From: Nitrospirota bacterium
GTDB taxonomy: Bacteria; Nitrospirota; Thermodesulfovibrionia; SZUA-242
Direction: 5' to 3'
Assembly: GCA_016212095.1 (NCBI GenBank)
Contig: JACRHH010000026.1
Location: 1-54,192, forward strand
DNA length: 54,192 nucleotides
Below, piece by piece: positions 9,010 to 17,302 of this stretch (position 1 is the first letter of the stretch; each line of letters starts with the position of its first letter). The notes beneath the pieces are model-generated. The model was not told the origin of the DNA, did not search any database, and was given only the letters and a program-made list of their open reading frames with translations. The translations under genes were made by a program, and so were the position numbers.

Positions 9010-9462
9010 ATGAAATTGCGTCATCTCTGGATAACAGTAATGATTACTGCACTCGCAGGCTGTGATGGATACATTGCTGTGAAAGGTACAGTGTATGAAT
9101 GGAACAATCCGCCGCGAAATGCTGCTGAGAAAATCATCGTTGATAAACAGGTGCCATTTGATTTTCTTGACGTTACGCCAATAGTCGGAGCAAAAGTCAC
9201 AGTTTTTCACGGCGGGGATTACGGTAAAAAGGAATTGGCAGAAGATACTATATGGCAAAGAAGCCAGACTACTAATAGCGAGGGGTTCTTTAACATTGGT
9301 GACGTTACAGCGCCAAGTAAATTTACCGCCATTATTCGTGCACAGAAAGAGGGGTATCAAAAAGTCGAAACGAAGTTTCTTCACGACAAATTAATGCATG
9401 AGGCAATCATATTGCTTATTAAGAACCCACTAGTTTCCACTCACGCTACGCAAACCCAATAA
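9010..9462 (+). CDS. Putative lipoprotein with a carboxypeptidase-regulatory-like fold
   Basis: 150 residues starting MKLRHLWITVMITALAGC. LAGC is a lipobox, so Cys18 would be lipidated and the protein membrane-anchored. The rest (VKGTVYEWNNPP...GAKVTVFHGGDYG...TTNSEGFFNIGDVTAP...KEGYQKV) has the strand pattern of the transthyretin-like/CarboxypepD_reg fold, an accessory extracellular domain. GGAGA at 9001-9005 supports the start. The fold assignment is inferred by eye. It follows the small exported protein gene on the same strand 87 bases downstream and may be co-transcribed with it. Its AT content is visibly higher than that of the pst genes on either side, which is compatible with acquisition. 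Confidence 0.7.
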   Translation: MKLRHLWITVMITALAGCDGYIAVKGTVYEWNNPPRNAAEKIIVDKQVPFDFLDVTPIVGAKVTVFHGGDYGKKELAEDTIWQRSQTTNSEGFFNIGDVTAPSKFTAIIRAQKEGYQKVETKFLHDKLMHEAIILLIKNPLVSTHATQTQ

Positions 9463-9478
9463 TTATGATTCTAACGAG

Positions 9479-9509
9479 GCGCGGCGAAGGGGATCAGCCT
9501 CCGCCGCGC
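9479..9509. terminator. Long GC-rich hairpin between two converging genes
   Basis: A 12-bp stem with one mismatch (left arm 9479-9490, right arm 9498-9509) around a 7-base loop, placed 16 bases after the plus-strand lipoprotein stop and 23 bases after the minus-strand pstS stop. There is no T run on either side. It may act as a bidirectional hairpin or mRNA stabiliser. Confidence 0.5.
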
Positions 9510-9532
9510 AAGCCGCCGCTATTCGAACGCAA

Positions 9533-10549
9533 TCAATAAATCCCGTTCTTCTTCCAGTAATCCCGAACCTTTGCCTTCAGCGCGTCGGGCAGCGGAACAT
9601 AGGTGAGTTTCTCCGCCTGCTTGTCGCCGTTTTTGAAGGCCCAGTCGAAGAATTTAGCCACCTTTTTGTTTACGTCCGCTTTCTCCTTCGCAAGAAGTAT
9701 GAACGTTGCGCCCGCTATCGGCCATGAGTTCTTTCCGGGCGCGTTAACAAGCCACGCATGGAAATGTTTCGCAGGATCGAAGTTGCCCGATGCTGCGGCA
9801 TCCCTGAAGGTTGCATCCGACGGCTCGACAAAATTCCCTGCCTGGTTTTTCAGCAGAACATGCGACATTTTGTTCTGCTTCGCGTATGCGAACTCGACAT
9901 ATCCAAGCCCGCCCTCGGTCTTGGCCACATAGCTTGCAACACCCTCGTTGCCCTTGCCGCCGATTCCGGTGGGCCATGCAACAGCCTTGCCGGCGCCGAC
10001 CTTGTTTTTCCATTCCGAACAGGTGGTTGCCAGATATTCTGTGAAAATCGCTGTGGTTCCTGAGCCATCAGACCTGTGAACAACGATTATTCTGGAGTCG
10101 GGGAGCTTCACGCCGGGGTTCAGCGCGGCAATCGCCGGGTCGTTCCAGCTTCTTATGCCGGTCATGAATATCTGGCAGAGGGTGTTGGAGTCGAGCTTCA
10201 GCGTGCCGGGTTTTATGCCCGGAACATTCACAACCGGCACAACACCGCCGATTACCGCGGGGAACTGAAGCAGGCTGTCCTTGGCGAGCGCATCGGTTGT
10301 TGTCGGATCGTCGGAAGCGCCGAAGTCAACGGTGCGGCTTACTATCTGCTTTACGCCGCCGCCTGAGCCGATAGACTGGTAGTTCAACTGAATGCCGAAT
10401 GCCTTGTTGTAATCGAACGCCCACGACGAGTAGAGCGGATAGGGAAACGACGCTCCCGCGCCGTTCAAGGTTTCGGCGGCGTTGCCGCCGGACGGACTTA
10501 AAAATACGGCGGCGACAATCGCCGCAAGAAGCATTCGCGCAATCTTCAT
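9533..10549 (-). CDS. pstS: Periplasmic phosphate-binding protein PstS
   Basis: 338 residues. The signal peptide [20 protein letters not shown] with GGNAA|ET is followed by the PstS signature [17 protein letters not shown]. Phosphate-contacting segments are [39 protein letters not shown] and GNEGVASYV. PstS captures phosphate for PstCAB. The frame is open upstream; the ATG at 10549 is chosen because GGAGG lies 8 bases before it and the signal peptide starts there. A Pho-box pair lies about 70 bases upstream. It is unusual in being separated from pstC by two opposite-strand genes. Confidence 0.95.
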   Translation of the reverse strand: MKIARMLLAAIVAAVFLSPSGGNAAETLNGAGASFPYPLYSSWAFDYNKAFGIQLNYQSIGSGGGVKQIVSRTVDFGASDDPTTTDALAKDSLLQFPAVIGGVVPVVNVPGIKPGTLKLDSNTLCQIFMTGIRSWNDPAIAALNPGVKLPDSRIIVVHRSDGSGTTAIFTEYLATTCSEWKNKVGAGKAVAWPTGIGGKGNEGVASYVAKTEGGLGYVEFAYAKQNKMSHVLLKNQAGNFVEPSDATFRDAAASGNFDPAKHFHAWLVNAPGKNSWPIAGATFILLAKEKADVNKKVAKFFDWAFKNGDKQAEKLTYVPLPDALKAKVRDYWKKNGIY

Positions 10550-10597
10550 GACTGCATCCTCCATATGGATTGTATTGCGCCGCCAATTCAGGCGGCA

Positions 10598-10635
10598 GAT
10601 ATACGGTACACGTTCAATGTTACGGAAATATTACA
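10598..10635 (-). promoter_or_regulatory. Pho-box-like promoter of pstS
   Basis: On the minus strand TGTAAT starts at 10635 and CGTAAC at 10624, again exactly 11 bp apart (TGTAATATTTC-CGTAACATTGA). A TATATC -10 candidate is at 10603-10598. It matches the pstC box in sequence and spacing. It lies 23 bases from the divergent ars -35 element, so the two control regions are adjacent. Confidence 0.6.
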
Positions 10636-10658
10636 GTCCGGCACGAACAGCTGGCCGC

Positions 10659-10686
10659 TTGACATATCCGCTTATCCGGATATATT
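10659..10686 (+). promoter_or_regulatory. arsR promoter with operator in the spacer
   Basis: A consensus -35 TTGACA (10659-10664), a 16-base spacer and TATATT -10 (10681-10686), 8 bases before the arsR ATG. The spacer is filled by the dyad CATATCCGCTTATCCGGATA (10663-10682), which recurs almost exactly upstream of arsB. ArsR bound there would block RNA polymerase until arsenite releases it. The leader is almost absent. Confidence 0.75.
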
Positions 10687-10694
10687 CTTTCGCC

Positions 10695-11045
10695 ATGAGA
10701 AACACAACGCGTCTGTTCAAAGCCTTGGCCGATGAAACCCGGATTCGAATAATGGCGCTCCTGCTGGCCTCCGGCGAGCTTTGCGTCTGCGAAATAACGG
10801 AGGCGCTCCAGCTTCCGCAGTCAACCGTATCGAGGCATCTGTCGAACCTGAAAAACGCCGGATGGCTCGATGACAGGCGCGAAGGAGTATGGATATATTA
10901 CAAGCTTAGGGATGATGGCGCTTCTTCCGGAGTGCTCAAACCGCTTGCCGCCGTCCTTGAAGAGTATCTTCCGGTGCTGCCTGCCGTTGCCGCCGATATT
11001 ACGCGGCTTGGCGTGGTGACGGCGAGAAAACCACGGTGCGGATGA
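10695..11045 (+). CDS. arsR: ArsR-family arsenic-responsive repressor
   Basis: 116 residues. The winged helix-turn-helix runs from about 5 to 90, with the DNA-recognition segment [20 protein letters not shown] and the arsenite-binding ELCVCEI motif whose two cysteines lie at the start of the DNA-binding helix. ArsR/SmtB proteins are dimeric repressors that leave DNA on metalloid binding. The frame is open far upstream, but the ATG at 10695 is where homology begins, directly after the promoter/operator. It is the first gene of an arsR-arsB-arsC set, with a second operator before arsB. Confidence 0.92.
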   Translation: MRNTTRLFKALADETRIRIMALLLASGELCVCEITEALQLPQSTVSRHLSNLKNAGWLDDRREGVWIYYKLRDDGASSGVLKPLAAVLEEYLPVLPAVAADITRLGVVTARKPRCG

Positions 11046-11060
11046 TTTTTTTCGGAACTG

Positions 11061-11080
11061 CATATCCGTTAATCCGGATA
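11061..11080 (+). promoter_or_regulatory. Second ArsR-type operator, upstream of arsB
   Basis: CATATCCGTTAATCCGGATA differs from the operator before arsR (CATATCCGCTTATCCGGATA) at only two central positions. It lies 15 bases after the arsR stop and 28 bases before the arsB start. It implies a second ArsR-controlled step between arsR and arsB. No strong -35/-10 pair is obvious. Confidence 0.6.
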
Positions 11081-11108
11081 CAGGAACCCGTTCCAATATG
11101 GAGGCTGC

Positions 11109-12179
11109 ATGACTGAATCCGTTTCCGGGAGGCTTTCGTTTCTCGACCGTCATCTCACACTGTGGATATTTGCCGCGATGCTAGCCGGAGTGGCGGCGGG
11201 CGCTTTCGTGCCCGGAGTTGAATCGTTCGTCAACCGTTTCAGCGTTGGAACCACAAACATTCCGATTGCGCTGGGACTGATACTGATGCTGTATCCGCAG
11301 TTTGCAAGGGTTCGTTACGAGAAGATGGGCGATGTGTTCAGAAACACAAGGGTTTTGATGCTCTCGCTTCTTCAGAACTGGGTGATCGGCCCGGCGCTGA
11401 TGTTCCTGCTTGCCGTCCTGTTTCTGCACGGCCATCCCGACTACATGGCCGGGCTGATAATGACCGGGCTTGCCCGCTGCATCGCAATGGTTATCGTCTG
11501 GAACAGGCTTGCCGGCGGCGATACGGAATATGCCGCCGGACTCGTGGCTATAAACAGCGTATTTCAGGTTCTTTTTTACAGCCTGTATGCCTGGCTGTTC
11601 ATCACGATTCTGCCTACGGCATTCGGTCTTCAGGGACGCATGGTCGAGGTCGGCATCGGCCAGATTGCAGAAAGCGTGTTCATCTATCTTGGGATGCCTT
11701 TTATCGCCGGAATCCTTACGCGATTCATCCTCATCAGGGCGCGCGGGCGGGAATGGTACGAGGCGAAATTCCTGCCGCTGATAAACCCGTTAACTCTTGC
11801 AGCTCTTCTTTTCACCATTGTTGTGATGTTCAGCCTGAAGGGCAATCTCATTCTGACACTCCCGCTGGATGTCGTCAGGATCGCGGTTCCGCTTGTCATC
11901 TATTTCATCGTGATGTTTCTTGCCTCCTTTTTCATCGGCAGGAAGTCTGGAGCCGGTTATCCGGTAACGGCAACGCTTGCCTTTACTGCGGCCAGCAACA
12001 ACTTCGAGCTTGCGATAGCCGTGACCGTGGCGGTCTTTGGGCTGAACTCCGGCGCCGCCTTTGCGGCTGTAATCGGCCCGCTGGTGGAGGTTCCGGTCAT
12101 GATCTGGCTGGTAAACGTGTCGCTATGGCTTCAGCGCAGGTATTTCATGCGGTCGATCGATTCGGAGGTTCAGCCATGA
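11109..12179 (+). CDS. arsB: ACR3-family arsenite efflux permease
   Basis: 356 residues with about ten membrane helices. ACR3-type features are [17 protein letters not shown], the conserved-cysteine segment [13 protein letters not shown] near residue 120, and [20 protein letters not shown] near 295. It exports arsenite across the inner membrane. It is of the ACR3 (BASS-like) type, not the E. coli ArsB type, whose members are about 430 residues. GGAGG at 11100-11104 sets the start. The stop overlaps the arsC start (ATGA), giving coupling. Confidence 0.93.
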   Translation: MTESVSGRLSFLDRHLTLWIFAAMLAGVAAGAFVPGVESFVNRFSVGTTNIPIALGLILMLYPQFARVRYEKMGDVFRNTRVLMLSLLQNWVIGPALMFLLAVLFLHGHPDYMAGLIMTGLARCIAMVIVWNRLAGGDTEYAAGLVAINSVFQVLFYSLYAWLFITILPTAFGLQGRMVEVGIGQIAESVFIYLGMPFIAGILTRFILIRARGREWYEAKFLPLINPLTLAALLFTIVVMFSLKGNLILTLPLDVVRIAVPLVIYFIVMFLASFFIGRKSGAGYPVTATLAFTAASNNFELAIAVTVAVFGLNSGAAFAAVIGPLVEVPVMIWLVNVSLWLQRRYFMRSIDSEVQP

Positions 12180-12616
12180 TGGCCAGACCAGGAAAGGTTC
12201 TCTTTGTATGCATTCACAACAGCGCCAGAAGCCAGATGGCGGAGGCTTTTCTTAACTGTCTGTCGGATGGCGCGTTCGAGGCCTCAAGCGCCGGTCTTGA
12301 GCCAGGCACGCTCAATCCGGTTGTGGTCGAGGCGATGTCCGAGGCCGGAATTGACATATCGCGCAACAGGACAAAAGGCGTTTCCGAATTCATCAATAAT
12401 GGAATCGGCTTCGACTACGTGATTACCGTGTGCGATGACGCAAGCGCCGAAAGATGCCCGTTTTTCCCCGGCGGCGGCAAGCGGATTCACTGGAGCTTTC
12501 CGGATCCGTCTGCCCTCACCGGCCCGCACGAAAAGATGTTGATGGCTGTCCGCGCAATCCGCGACGACATCAGGGAGGCAATAATGCGGTTCATTCGGGA
12601 CGAATCAGACGCCTGA
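12176..12616 (+). CDS. arsC: Thioredoxin-type arsenate reductase
   Basis: 146 residues of the low-molecular-weight phosphatase fold. The N-terminal loop [10 protein letters not shown] is the C-x5-R catalytic P-loop. Two further cysteines, in [19 protein letters not shown], form the redox relay of the thioredoxin-coupled ArsC family. HWSFPDPSA carries the general-acid region. It reduces arsenate to arsenite for export by ArsB. GGAGG at 12164-12168 supports the ATG at 12176. The last 12 bases overlap the end of the converging phoR gene. Confidence 0.93.
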   Translation: MMARPGKVLFVCIHNSARSQMAEAFLNCLSDGAFEASSAGLEPGTLNPVVVEAMSEAGIDISRNRTKGVSEFINNGIGFDYVITVCDDASAERCPFFPGGGKRIHWSFPDPSALTGPHEKMLMAVRAIRDDIREAIMRFIRDESDA

Positions 12617-14383
12617 TCCTGCGCTTGCGGCGCCTACTGCGGCAGGAATGGTAACTTCCACCCTTGTTCCCCGCCCCTCCTCGCTTGCAATTCGCATGTT
12701 CCAGCCGTGCGCGCGAACAAGGTGCTTCACTATCGCAAGCCCAAGCCCCGTGCCGCCAAGCTCGCGCGAGCGCGATTCATCCACGCGGTAAAACCTCTCG
12801 CCAAGCCGCGGCAGGTGGCGCGGGGAAATTCCCATGCCGGTGTCCGTAACGGCAATTACAATCGCGCCATGACCTCGCCGGGAGCTCACGGTAACGCCGC
12901 CGTTTGTGGTGAACTTTATGCCGTTTTCAACAAGGTTCGTGAGAATCTGTGCAAGCCTGAATTCGTCGGCAGCCACCTCGCGCGCGTCGTCCGCGATGTC
13001 GCTTGCAAGCTCGATTCCCTTGCCCGCCGCCTTGCATTCGAGCGCCGCAAAGACGCCGTCCGTCACCCGCCCAAGCTCAACCGGAGCGATCTTCAATCCG
13101 ATCTCGCCGCGCTCTATGGTCGATATGGTAAGCAGGTCTTCAACCAGATTATTGATGCGCTCGCTGTTTGTTTTCACAATCCTCAGAAACCGCACCGCGT
13201 TTTCCCTGTCGTCCAGGGCGCCGTCCAGAAGCGTGTCGGCAAATCCGCTTATCGCGGCAACCGGCGTCCGGATCTCGTGAGAAACATTCGCAACGAAGTC
13301 GCGCCTCGACTGTTCGAGTTTTTTCAGGCGGGTAATGTCGTGGAACACGGCCACATAGGCGTGAGGTTCGCCGGATGTATGAAAAAACGGCGACACCTTG
13401 GCCGCCGCCATCCGCTCGTCGTTATGGTTCAGGCCGATCTCCCGTTCTCCGGGCTGAAGCGAACGCCGCACATCGTCCATAAGGGCAAAGAACTCAGGGC
13501 TTCGCACAATTTCAGCAACCGGATGGCCTTTCAGCGTCGAGCTTCCGAAGTAGTCCATGGCCGCCGGATTCGCAAGCGTCACAACTCCGTCGTGATCGAT
13601 GATGAGAAGCGATTCAGGCATGTTTTCAAGGATAATCCTCAGGCGTTCCTTTTCCTCTTCGTTCCGGCGCGTCGTCTCGTCGAAGCCTGTCGCTATGCTG
13701 TTGAGGCTTCCGGCAATACCCGACAGCGGCCCGCCCTCCTCCGGAATCAGACGGCTTGCAAGCTTGCCGCCTGCCAGCGAGGCGGCGAAGCCGTCGATTT
13801 CAGCAATGGCGCGTTCCAGTCCGAAGATCCGCCACGACACAACCGCTCCGGCAAGAAGGAAGAGCAGGCCCATCGCCACGATAATCCTGATCCTGATCGC
13901 AGCCACGCTCTCATAAACCTTGTCAAGCGGCGCTGCAAGACGCACGAACCCGTTGTCATTTCCAATTATTCGCGCCACATACAGAAAACGTCCGCCGGTG
14001 GTTCTGCTTTGATGGATGGAAGAGCCTGAGCCGGTCATTATGGCCTGCTGAATCTCCGGCCTGCCGGCATGATTTTCCATGGATGCCGGATCAGCCTCGG
14101 AATCGGCGGCCACAACGCCGTCGGATGCGATGAACGTTATGCGGGCCGTCTCAAACTTTTTCAGTTCGCCGACAAGCGCCACCAACCCGGGTTCCGGTAT
14201 TCCCGATGCGCGCTCCGCAATCAGGCCGGTTTCGGCAACAAGCCTCTCCCTGATGTTGGCAATCTGGAACTCGCCGACAACCTCGGTCAGGTAAACCACC
14301 GCAATCGCAACGGCAACAATCGAAACCGCAACCGACGCGATTACGGTGCCGATGAATATCCCTGAGGTTAATTTTCTATTCAT
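12605..14383 (-). CDS. phoR: Phosphate-regulon sensor kinase PhoR
   Basis: 592 residues. TM1 is at about 8-30, an extracytoplasmic sensor domain of about 130 residues precedes TM2 near 175-195, then a HAMP-like segment, a PAS domain (about 255-365, [18 protein letters not shown]) and HisKA with the phospho-acceptor His in [16 protein letters not shown]. The HATPase has N box [17 protein letters not shown] and [10 protein letters not shown]. It phosphorylates PhoB when phosphate is scarce. The start at 14383 overlaps the phoB stop by 8 bases. The large periplasmic domain is longer than in E. coli PhoR and like that of Gram-positive PhoR. Adjacency to pst and phoU supports the name. Confidence 0.85.
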   Translation of the reverse strand: MNRKLTSGIFIGTVIASVAVSIVAVAIAVVYLTEVVGEFQIANIRERLVAETGLIAERASGIPEPGLVALVGELKKFETARITFIASDGVVAADSEADPASMENHAGRPEIQQAIMTGSGSSIHQSRTTGGRFLYVARIIGNDNGFVRLAAPLDKVYESVAAIRIRIIVAMGLLFLLAGAVVSWRIFGLERAIAEIDGFAASLAGGKLASRLIPEEGGPLSGIAGSLNSIATGFDETTRRNEEEKERLRIILENMPESLLIIDHDGVVTLANPAAMDYFGSSTLKGHPVAEIVRSPEFFALMDDVRRSLQPGEREIGLNHNDERMAAAKVSPFFHTSGEPHAYVAVFHDITRLKKLEQSRRDFVANVSHEIRTPVAAISGFADTLLDGALDDRENAVRFLRIVKTNSERINNLVEDLLTISTIERGEIGLKIAPVELGRVTDGVFAALECKAAGKGIELASDIADDAREVAADEFRLAQILTNLVENGIKFTTNGGVTVSSRRGHGAIVIAVTDTGMGISPRHLPRLGERFYRVDESRSRELGGTGLGLAIVKHLVRAHGWNMRIASEEGRGTRVEVTIPAAVGAASAGSGV

Positions 14384-15104
14384 CTGTCGCAAAATAGCCG
14401 AGGCCGCGCCTCGTGCGAATGAGCGCGGGCCGTGCCGGATCGGTCTCGATCTTCGCACGCAGCCTGCTGATATGCACATCCACTGTGCGCGGCTCCACGA
14501 ACGCCTCGTCGCTCCAGACCGCATCCAGAAGCTGATCGCGGCTGAACACCCTGCCCTTGCGCCGCGCGAGATAGAGAAGAAGCTTGAACTCGGTTGCGCT
14601 AAGCTCCACCAGTTCGCCGCCGCAAGCAGCCCTGCATGTAGCCGGATCGATTAAAACAGGGCCAAGCGAAACAGGCGGCCCCACGGATGCCTCGTCCTCC
14701 GGATTATTGTCAGCCGCCCTCGACACATCGGCCCGGCGCAGCAGGGCCGATACCCTTGCCGACAGCTCGCGCGGTGAAAACGGCTTGGTCATGTAGTCGT
14801 CGGCCCCCACGTTCAACCCCGCCACCTTGTCGGAAACATCGCCCTTGGCGGTAAGCATGATGACCGGAAGAGACGAAGTGCGCGGGTGATCCCTCAACCG
14901 GCGGCATATCTCGATGCCCCCGATACCGGGAAGCATGAGGTCGAGGATCAGAAGGTCGAACGGGTCGCGGCGCAGCTTTTCCAGCGCCCCGATGCCTTCA
15001 AGCGCGGTTACGGTTTCATGCCCCTCCTTCCGGAGCGTGTATGAAACAAGCTCCAGCAGATCGGGTTCGTCATCGACTATGAGAATGCGTTTGCGCACGG
15101 GCAT
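14376..15104 (-). CDS. phoB: Phosphate-regulon response regulator PhoB
   Basis: 242 residues of the OmpR/PhoB type. In the receiver domain (about 1-120) the acidic pair is in ILIVDDEPDL, the phospho-Asp in DLLILDLMLPG and the switch Lys in DYMTKPFSPREL. The C-terminal winged helix (about 145-240) shows VELSATEFKLLLYLARRKGR and RTVDVHISRLRAKIE. Phosphorylated PhoB would bind the 11-bp repeats before pstS and pstC. The frame extends far upstream, but the receiver fold starts at the ATG at 15104. A TATACT hexamer lies only 10 bases upstream, so the transcript may be nearly leaderless. Confidence 0.88.
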   Translation of the reverse strand: MPVRKRILIVDDEPDLLELVSYTLRKEGHETVTALEGIGALEKLRRDPFDLLILDLMLPGIGGIEICRRLRDHPRTSSLPVIMLTAKGDVSDKVAGLNVGADDYMTKPFSPRELSARVSALLRRADVSRAADNNPEDEASVGPPVSLGPVLIDPATCRAACGGELVELSATEFKLLLYLARRKGRVFSRDQLLDAVWSDEAFVEPRTVDVHISRLRAKIETDPARPALIRTRRGLGYFATDE

Positions 15105-15298
15105 TTGCCCACAAGTATAGTATGAAAAGATGGATTTGGCATGTCTGACTCTACACACCCCGCTTTTGTCATCCATAACCGCGCGGTTTTCGTTGTCAAT
15201 AAGATGTCCCGCCGGATTGATCGCGTAGCATTCGTTTTCACCGGCCATGTATGCGATAATGAATTGTTGCGATTTGAAGCCCATGGGGGAGGAATATG

Positions 15299-16006
15299 AT
15301 GCCGACGGTTGAAGCAAGAGTGGACAGTCTGGAAAGCATACTCGGTCAATTCATCGTTCATAGCGACGTGTCCTTGAGGCGGCTTGAACACGAAATGTCC
15401 GCGTTCAAGGACGAGATGTCCGCGTTCAAGGACGAGATGCGTGGTTTCAAGGAAGAAATGGCGCTTTTCAAGGACGAGATGGGGGTGTTCAAGGACGAGA
15501 TGGGGGTGTTCAAGGACGAGATGTCCTCGTTCAGGGACGAAACCCGTCAGGATCGCCGCGAGATGAACAAGCAGTGGGCCTATCTCGCAAAGAAGATGGG
15601 AACGCTGGAGGAAGACCTGATCGCCCCTGCGGTGCGGCCCGTGATCTCAAAATACTTCAATTGCGAGCCCTCGGCCCTGAGCGTTCGCAACCTCAGGCGC
15701 AAGGGCGGCGAGGATTTCGAGGTCGATCTGGTGGTTTCCTGCGCCGACAATGTATTCATGATCGAGGTAAAGTCCAGCCCAAAGTCGGAACATGTGCGGG
15801 AAATCATCGAAAAGGCGGCGCGGTTTACGGAATTCTATCCGGAATACGCGGGCAAAACGGTTATTCCGATGTTCGGCGGCATTCTGTTTCCGGAAAACGT
15901 TCTAAAGGCGGCGTCGCGAAAAGGCGTTTACGCCGTGGCCTACCGCGAGTGGGATTACGTTGACATCCTGAATTTCGACGCGGTGGCGGGGCGGAAGGGG
16001 CGCTGA
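15299..16006 (+). CDS. Coiled-coil protein with C-terminal PD-(D/E)XK nuclease-like domain (DUF3782 type)
   Basis: 235 residues. Residues about 33-85 are seven near-perfect heptads (MxxFKDE) predicted to form a coiled coil. The C-terminal part (about 100-225) has LEEDLIAPAVRPVISKYF followed by EDFEVDLVVSCADNVFMIEVKSS, an E/D...ExK arrangement of PD-(D/E)XK folds. Proteins of this plan are common, often multi-copy, in some lineages, and their function is not established. GGAGG at 15288-15292 favours the second of two adjacent ATGs. It is transcribed divergently from phoB. Confidence 0.75.
   Translation: MPTVEARVDSLESILGQFIVHSDVSLRRLEHEMSAFKDEMSAFKDEMRGFKEEMALFKDEMGVFKDEMGVFKDEMSSFRDETRQDRREMNKQWAYLAKKMGTLEEDLIAPAVRPVISKYFNCEPSALSVRNLRRKGGEDFEVDLVVSCADNVFMIEVKSSPKSEHVREIIEKAARFTEFYPEYAGKTVIPMFGGILFPENVLKAASRKGVYAVAYREWDYVDILNFDAVAGRKGR
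15395..15541 (+). repeat. Seven 21-bp in-frame tandem repeats
   Basis: Seven units of 21 bp each encode M-x-x-F-(K/R)-(D/E)-E. Units 1 and 2 (from 15395 and 15416) are identical, as are units 5 and 6 (from 15479 and 15500). Copy-number change would keep the reading frame and alter coiled-coil length. Confidence 0.9.
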
Positions 16007-16089
16007 GGGGGCCACTTCAGGGGAAGATGTAGAAACAGTTCGTATTCCGGAGGCGGGCTTCCGGCTTGCAGTTCGGCTTCCCCGGCGCG

Positions 16090-16395
16090 TTATGCCTCAA
16101 CCTCTTGCATCGGTTGTATGGTAATGGTCAACCCCATGCCATGCAGGATATTAAACAGGTTGGTGAGTTCCGGATTGCCTCGCCTGGAAAGCATTTGGTA
16201 GAGACTTTCGCGTTTTACGTGTGATCTTTCCGCAATTGCCGCCATGCCTCCGTTTGCCTGCGCCACTTCCCGCAATGCCGGCAACAAGGCGGCCTTGTCC
16301 CCTTCTTCCAGCACCGCGTTCAGATATGCAGCCGCATTCTCCGGGGATTTCAGCCATTCATGAAGGTCTGATTCATAGTCGGTCATATGTTTCAT
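16090..16395 (-). CDS. HTH antitoxin of the HI1420/HigA-like addiction-module family, without an adjacent toxin
   Basis: 101 residues. The middle shows the family block LLPALREVAQANGGMAAIAE followed by a helix-turn-helix with VKRESLYQMLSRRGNPELTN and the tail LGLTITIQP-like GMGLTITIQP. This family normally follows a RelE-like toxin gene of about 100 codons. Here no such gene lies upstream (to 16489) or downstream, so it may be an orphan or a relic. AGGAG 9 bases before the ATG supports the start at 16395. Confidence 0.8.
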   Translation of the reverse strand: MKHMTDYESDLHEWLKSPENAAAYLNAVLEEGDKAALLPALREVAQANGGMAAIAERSHVKRESLYQMLSRRGNPELTNLFNILHGMGLTITIQPMQEVEA

Positions 16396-16462
16396 CTTCT
16401 TTGCTCCTGATGGAAAAGCGAAGCCATATCAGGTTAAGCAATTATTTCAGCTACTGGAACGG

Positions 16463-16468
16463 TATAAT
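16463..16468 (+). promoter_or_regulatory. -10 element of the HicB-like gene
   Basis: A perfect TATAAT 20 bases before the ATG. The -35 at the expected spacing is poor. A GGAGGA Shine-Dalgarno follows at 16477-16482. Confidence 0.45.
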
Positions 16469-16488
16469 CTTCAAATGGAGGATGAAGC

Positions 16489-16707
16489 ATGAAAGATTAT
16501 CACTTTAATCTGTTTTACAGCGATGAAGACGAGGGATACATTGCAGACATCCCCGACTTGAAGCATTGCTCCGCCTTTGGCAAAACAGAGGAAGAAGCCT
16601 TGCGGGAAGTGCTGAAAGCAAAAGAAGCATGGCTTGAGTCCGCCCGTGCCAACGCAAAACCAATACCAACTCCTCATTTCCGGCCACTTATTTATCAGGT
16701 CGCGTAA
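16489..16707 (+). CDS. HicB-family antitoxin-like protein
   Basis: 72 residues. FNLFYSDEDEGYIADIPDLKHCSAFGKTEEEALREVLKAKEAWLE is the HicB partial-RNase-H fold (strand-strand-helix with DIPDL and G-T-EEAL). The C-terminal DNA-binding domain of longer HicB proteins is absent, so this is the short form. No HicA (about 60-residue dsRBD-like toxin) sits beside it. The following genes encode a different possible TA pair. Confidence 0.8.
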   Translation: MKDYHFNLFYSDEDEGYIADIPDLKHCSAFGKTEEEALREVLKAKEAWLESARANAKPIPTPHFRPLIYQVA

Positions 16708-16739
16708 TTTATTACCTGATCGAATTGCATAATATCGGC

Positions 16740-17069
16740 ATGGCTGGAAACGATGATATTGTTTTGTTGGTGCGTGAGGCTGCCGGAAAAAGGCGGCTAT
16801 ATTTGTCTCATGCGCTTCGGCAAATGGAAAGGCCGGATCGCATGATAACCACAGCGGAAGTCAGGCTGGCAATCGAACACGGTGAGGTCATCGAAAACTA
16901 TCCGGAAGACGCCAGAGGGCACAGTTGCCTTATACTTGGTTACGGGAAATCCGCCCGTGCAATTCATGTTGTCTGCGCTCCAAAGGAGGATTACCTGGCC
17001 ATAATCACGGCCTATGTTCCCGATGAAAATTGCTGGTGCAATGGATTCAGAACGAGGAGAAAGCTATGA
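16740..17069 (+). CDS. DUF4258-like protein, possible toxin
   Basis: 109 residues. RRLYLSHALRQMERPDRMITTAEVRLAIEHGEVIENYPEDARGHSCLILGY...IHVVCAPKEDYLAIITAY matches the DUF4258 pattern (S/T-x-H-A...I...G-E-V-I-E-x-Y...LI...H-V-V...I-I-T-A-Y), a small RelE-like fold. A TTG 15 bases upstream is in frame, but the ATG at 16740 is more natural. Its stop overlaps the next gene's ATG (ATGA), so the two form an operon resembling a toxin followed by its antitoxin. Toxicity is inferred from context only. Confidence 0.7.
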   Translation: MAGNDDIVLLVREAAGKRRLYLSHALRQMERPDRMITTAEVRLAIEHGEVIENYPEDARGHSCLILGYGKSARAIHVVCAPKEDYLAIITAYVPDENCWCNGFRTRRKL

Positions 17070-17278
17070 AATGCATGTATTGCCGGGGCGAGATGAAAAA
17101 GGATGCAACGCCTTTTCATATTGATAGAAATGGCTGTCATCTGACGCTGGACAATATTCCGGCATGGGTATGTTCCCAGTGCGGCGAGCCATATTTCGAG
17201 GAGAGAGAGGTTGACGCAATCCAGGAACTGATCGAGTCAATCGAACAGAAAACCCGGTCATTTGCCCTGACCGCATGA
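17066..17278 (+). CDS. YgiT-type zinc-finger protein, possible antitoxin
   Basis: 70 residues. Two CxxC pairs, MKCMYCRGEM at the N-terminus and VCSQCGEPYFEE near residue 38, define the MqsA/YgiT N-terminal zinc-binding domain. The helix-turn-helix half of MqsA is missing. The ATG at 17066 overlaps the preceding stop (ATGA). Pairing of short YgiT zinc fingers with DUF4258 proteins is a recurrent arrangement that suggests a toxin-antitoxin unit. Confidence 0.8.
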   Translation: MKCMYCRGEMKKDATPFHIDRNGCHLTLDNIPAWVCSQCGEPYFEEREVDAIQELIESIEQKTRSFALTA

Positions 17279-17302
17279 CGGCAGACAAAGGATTGCCGGG
17301 AT

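Noticed and set aside
12707-14029. 440-codon plus-strand open frame opposite phoR
   Set aside because: Antisense shadow; the minus strand carries all kinase motifs.
14376-15317. Longer PhoB with a 71-residue N-terminal extension
   Set aside because: The receiver domain begins at 15104; the upstream part has no family match and would be atypical.
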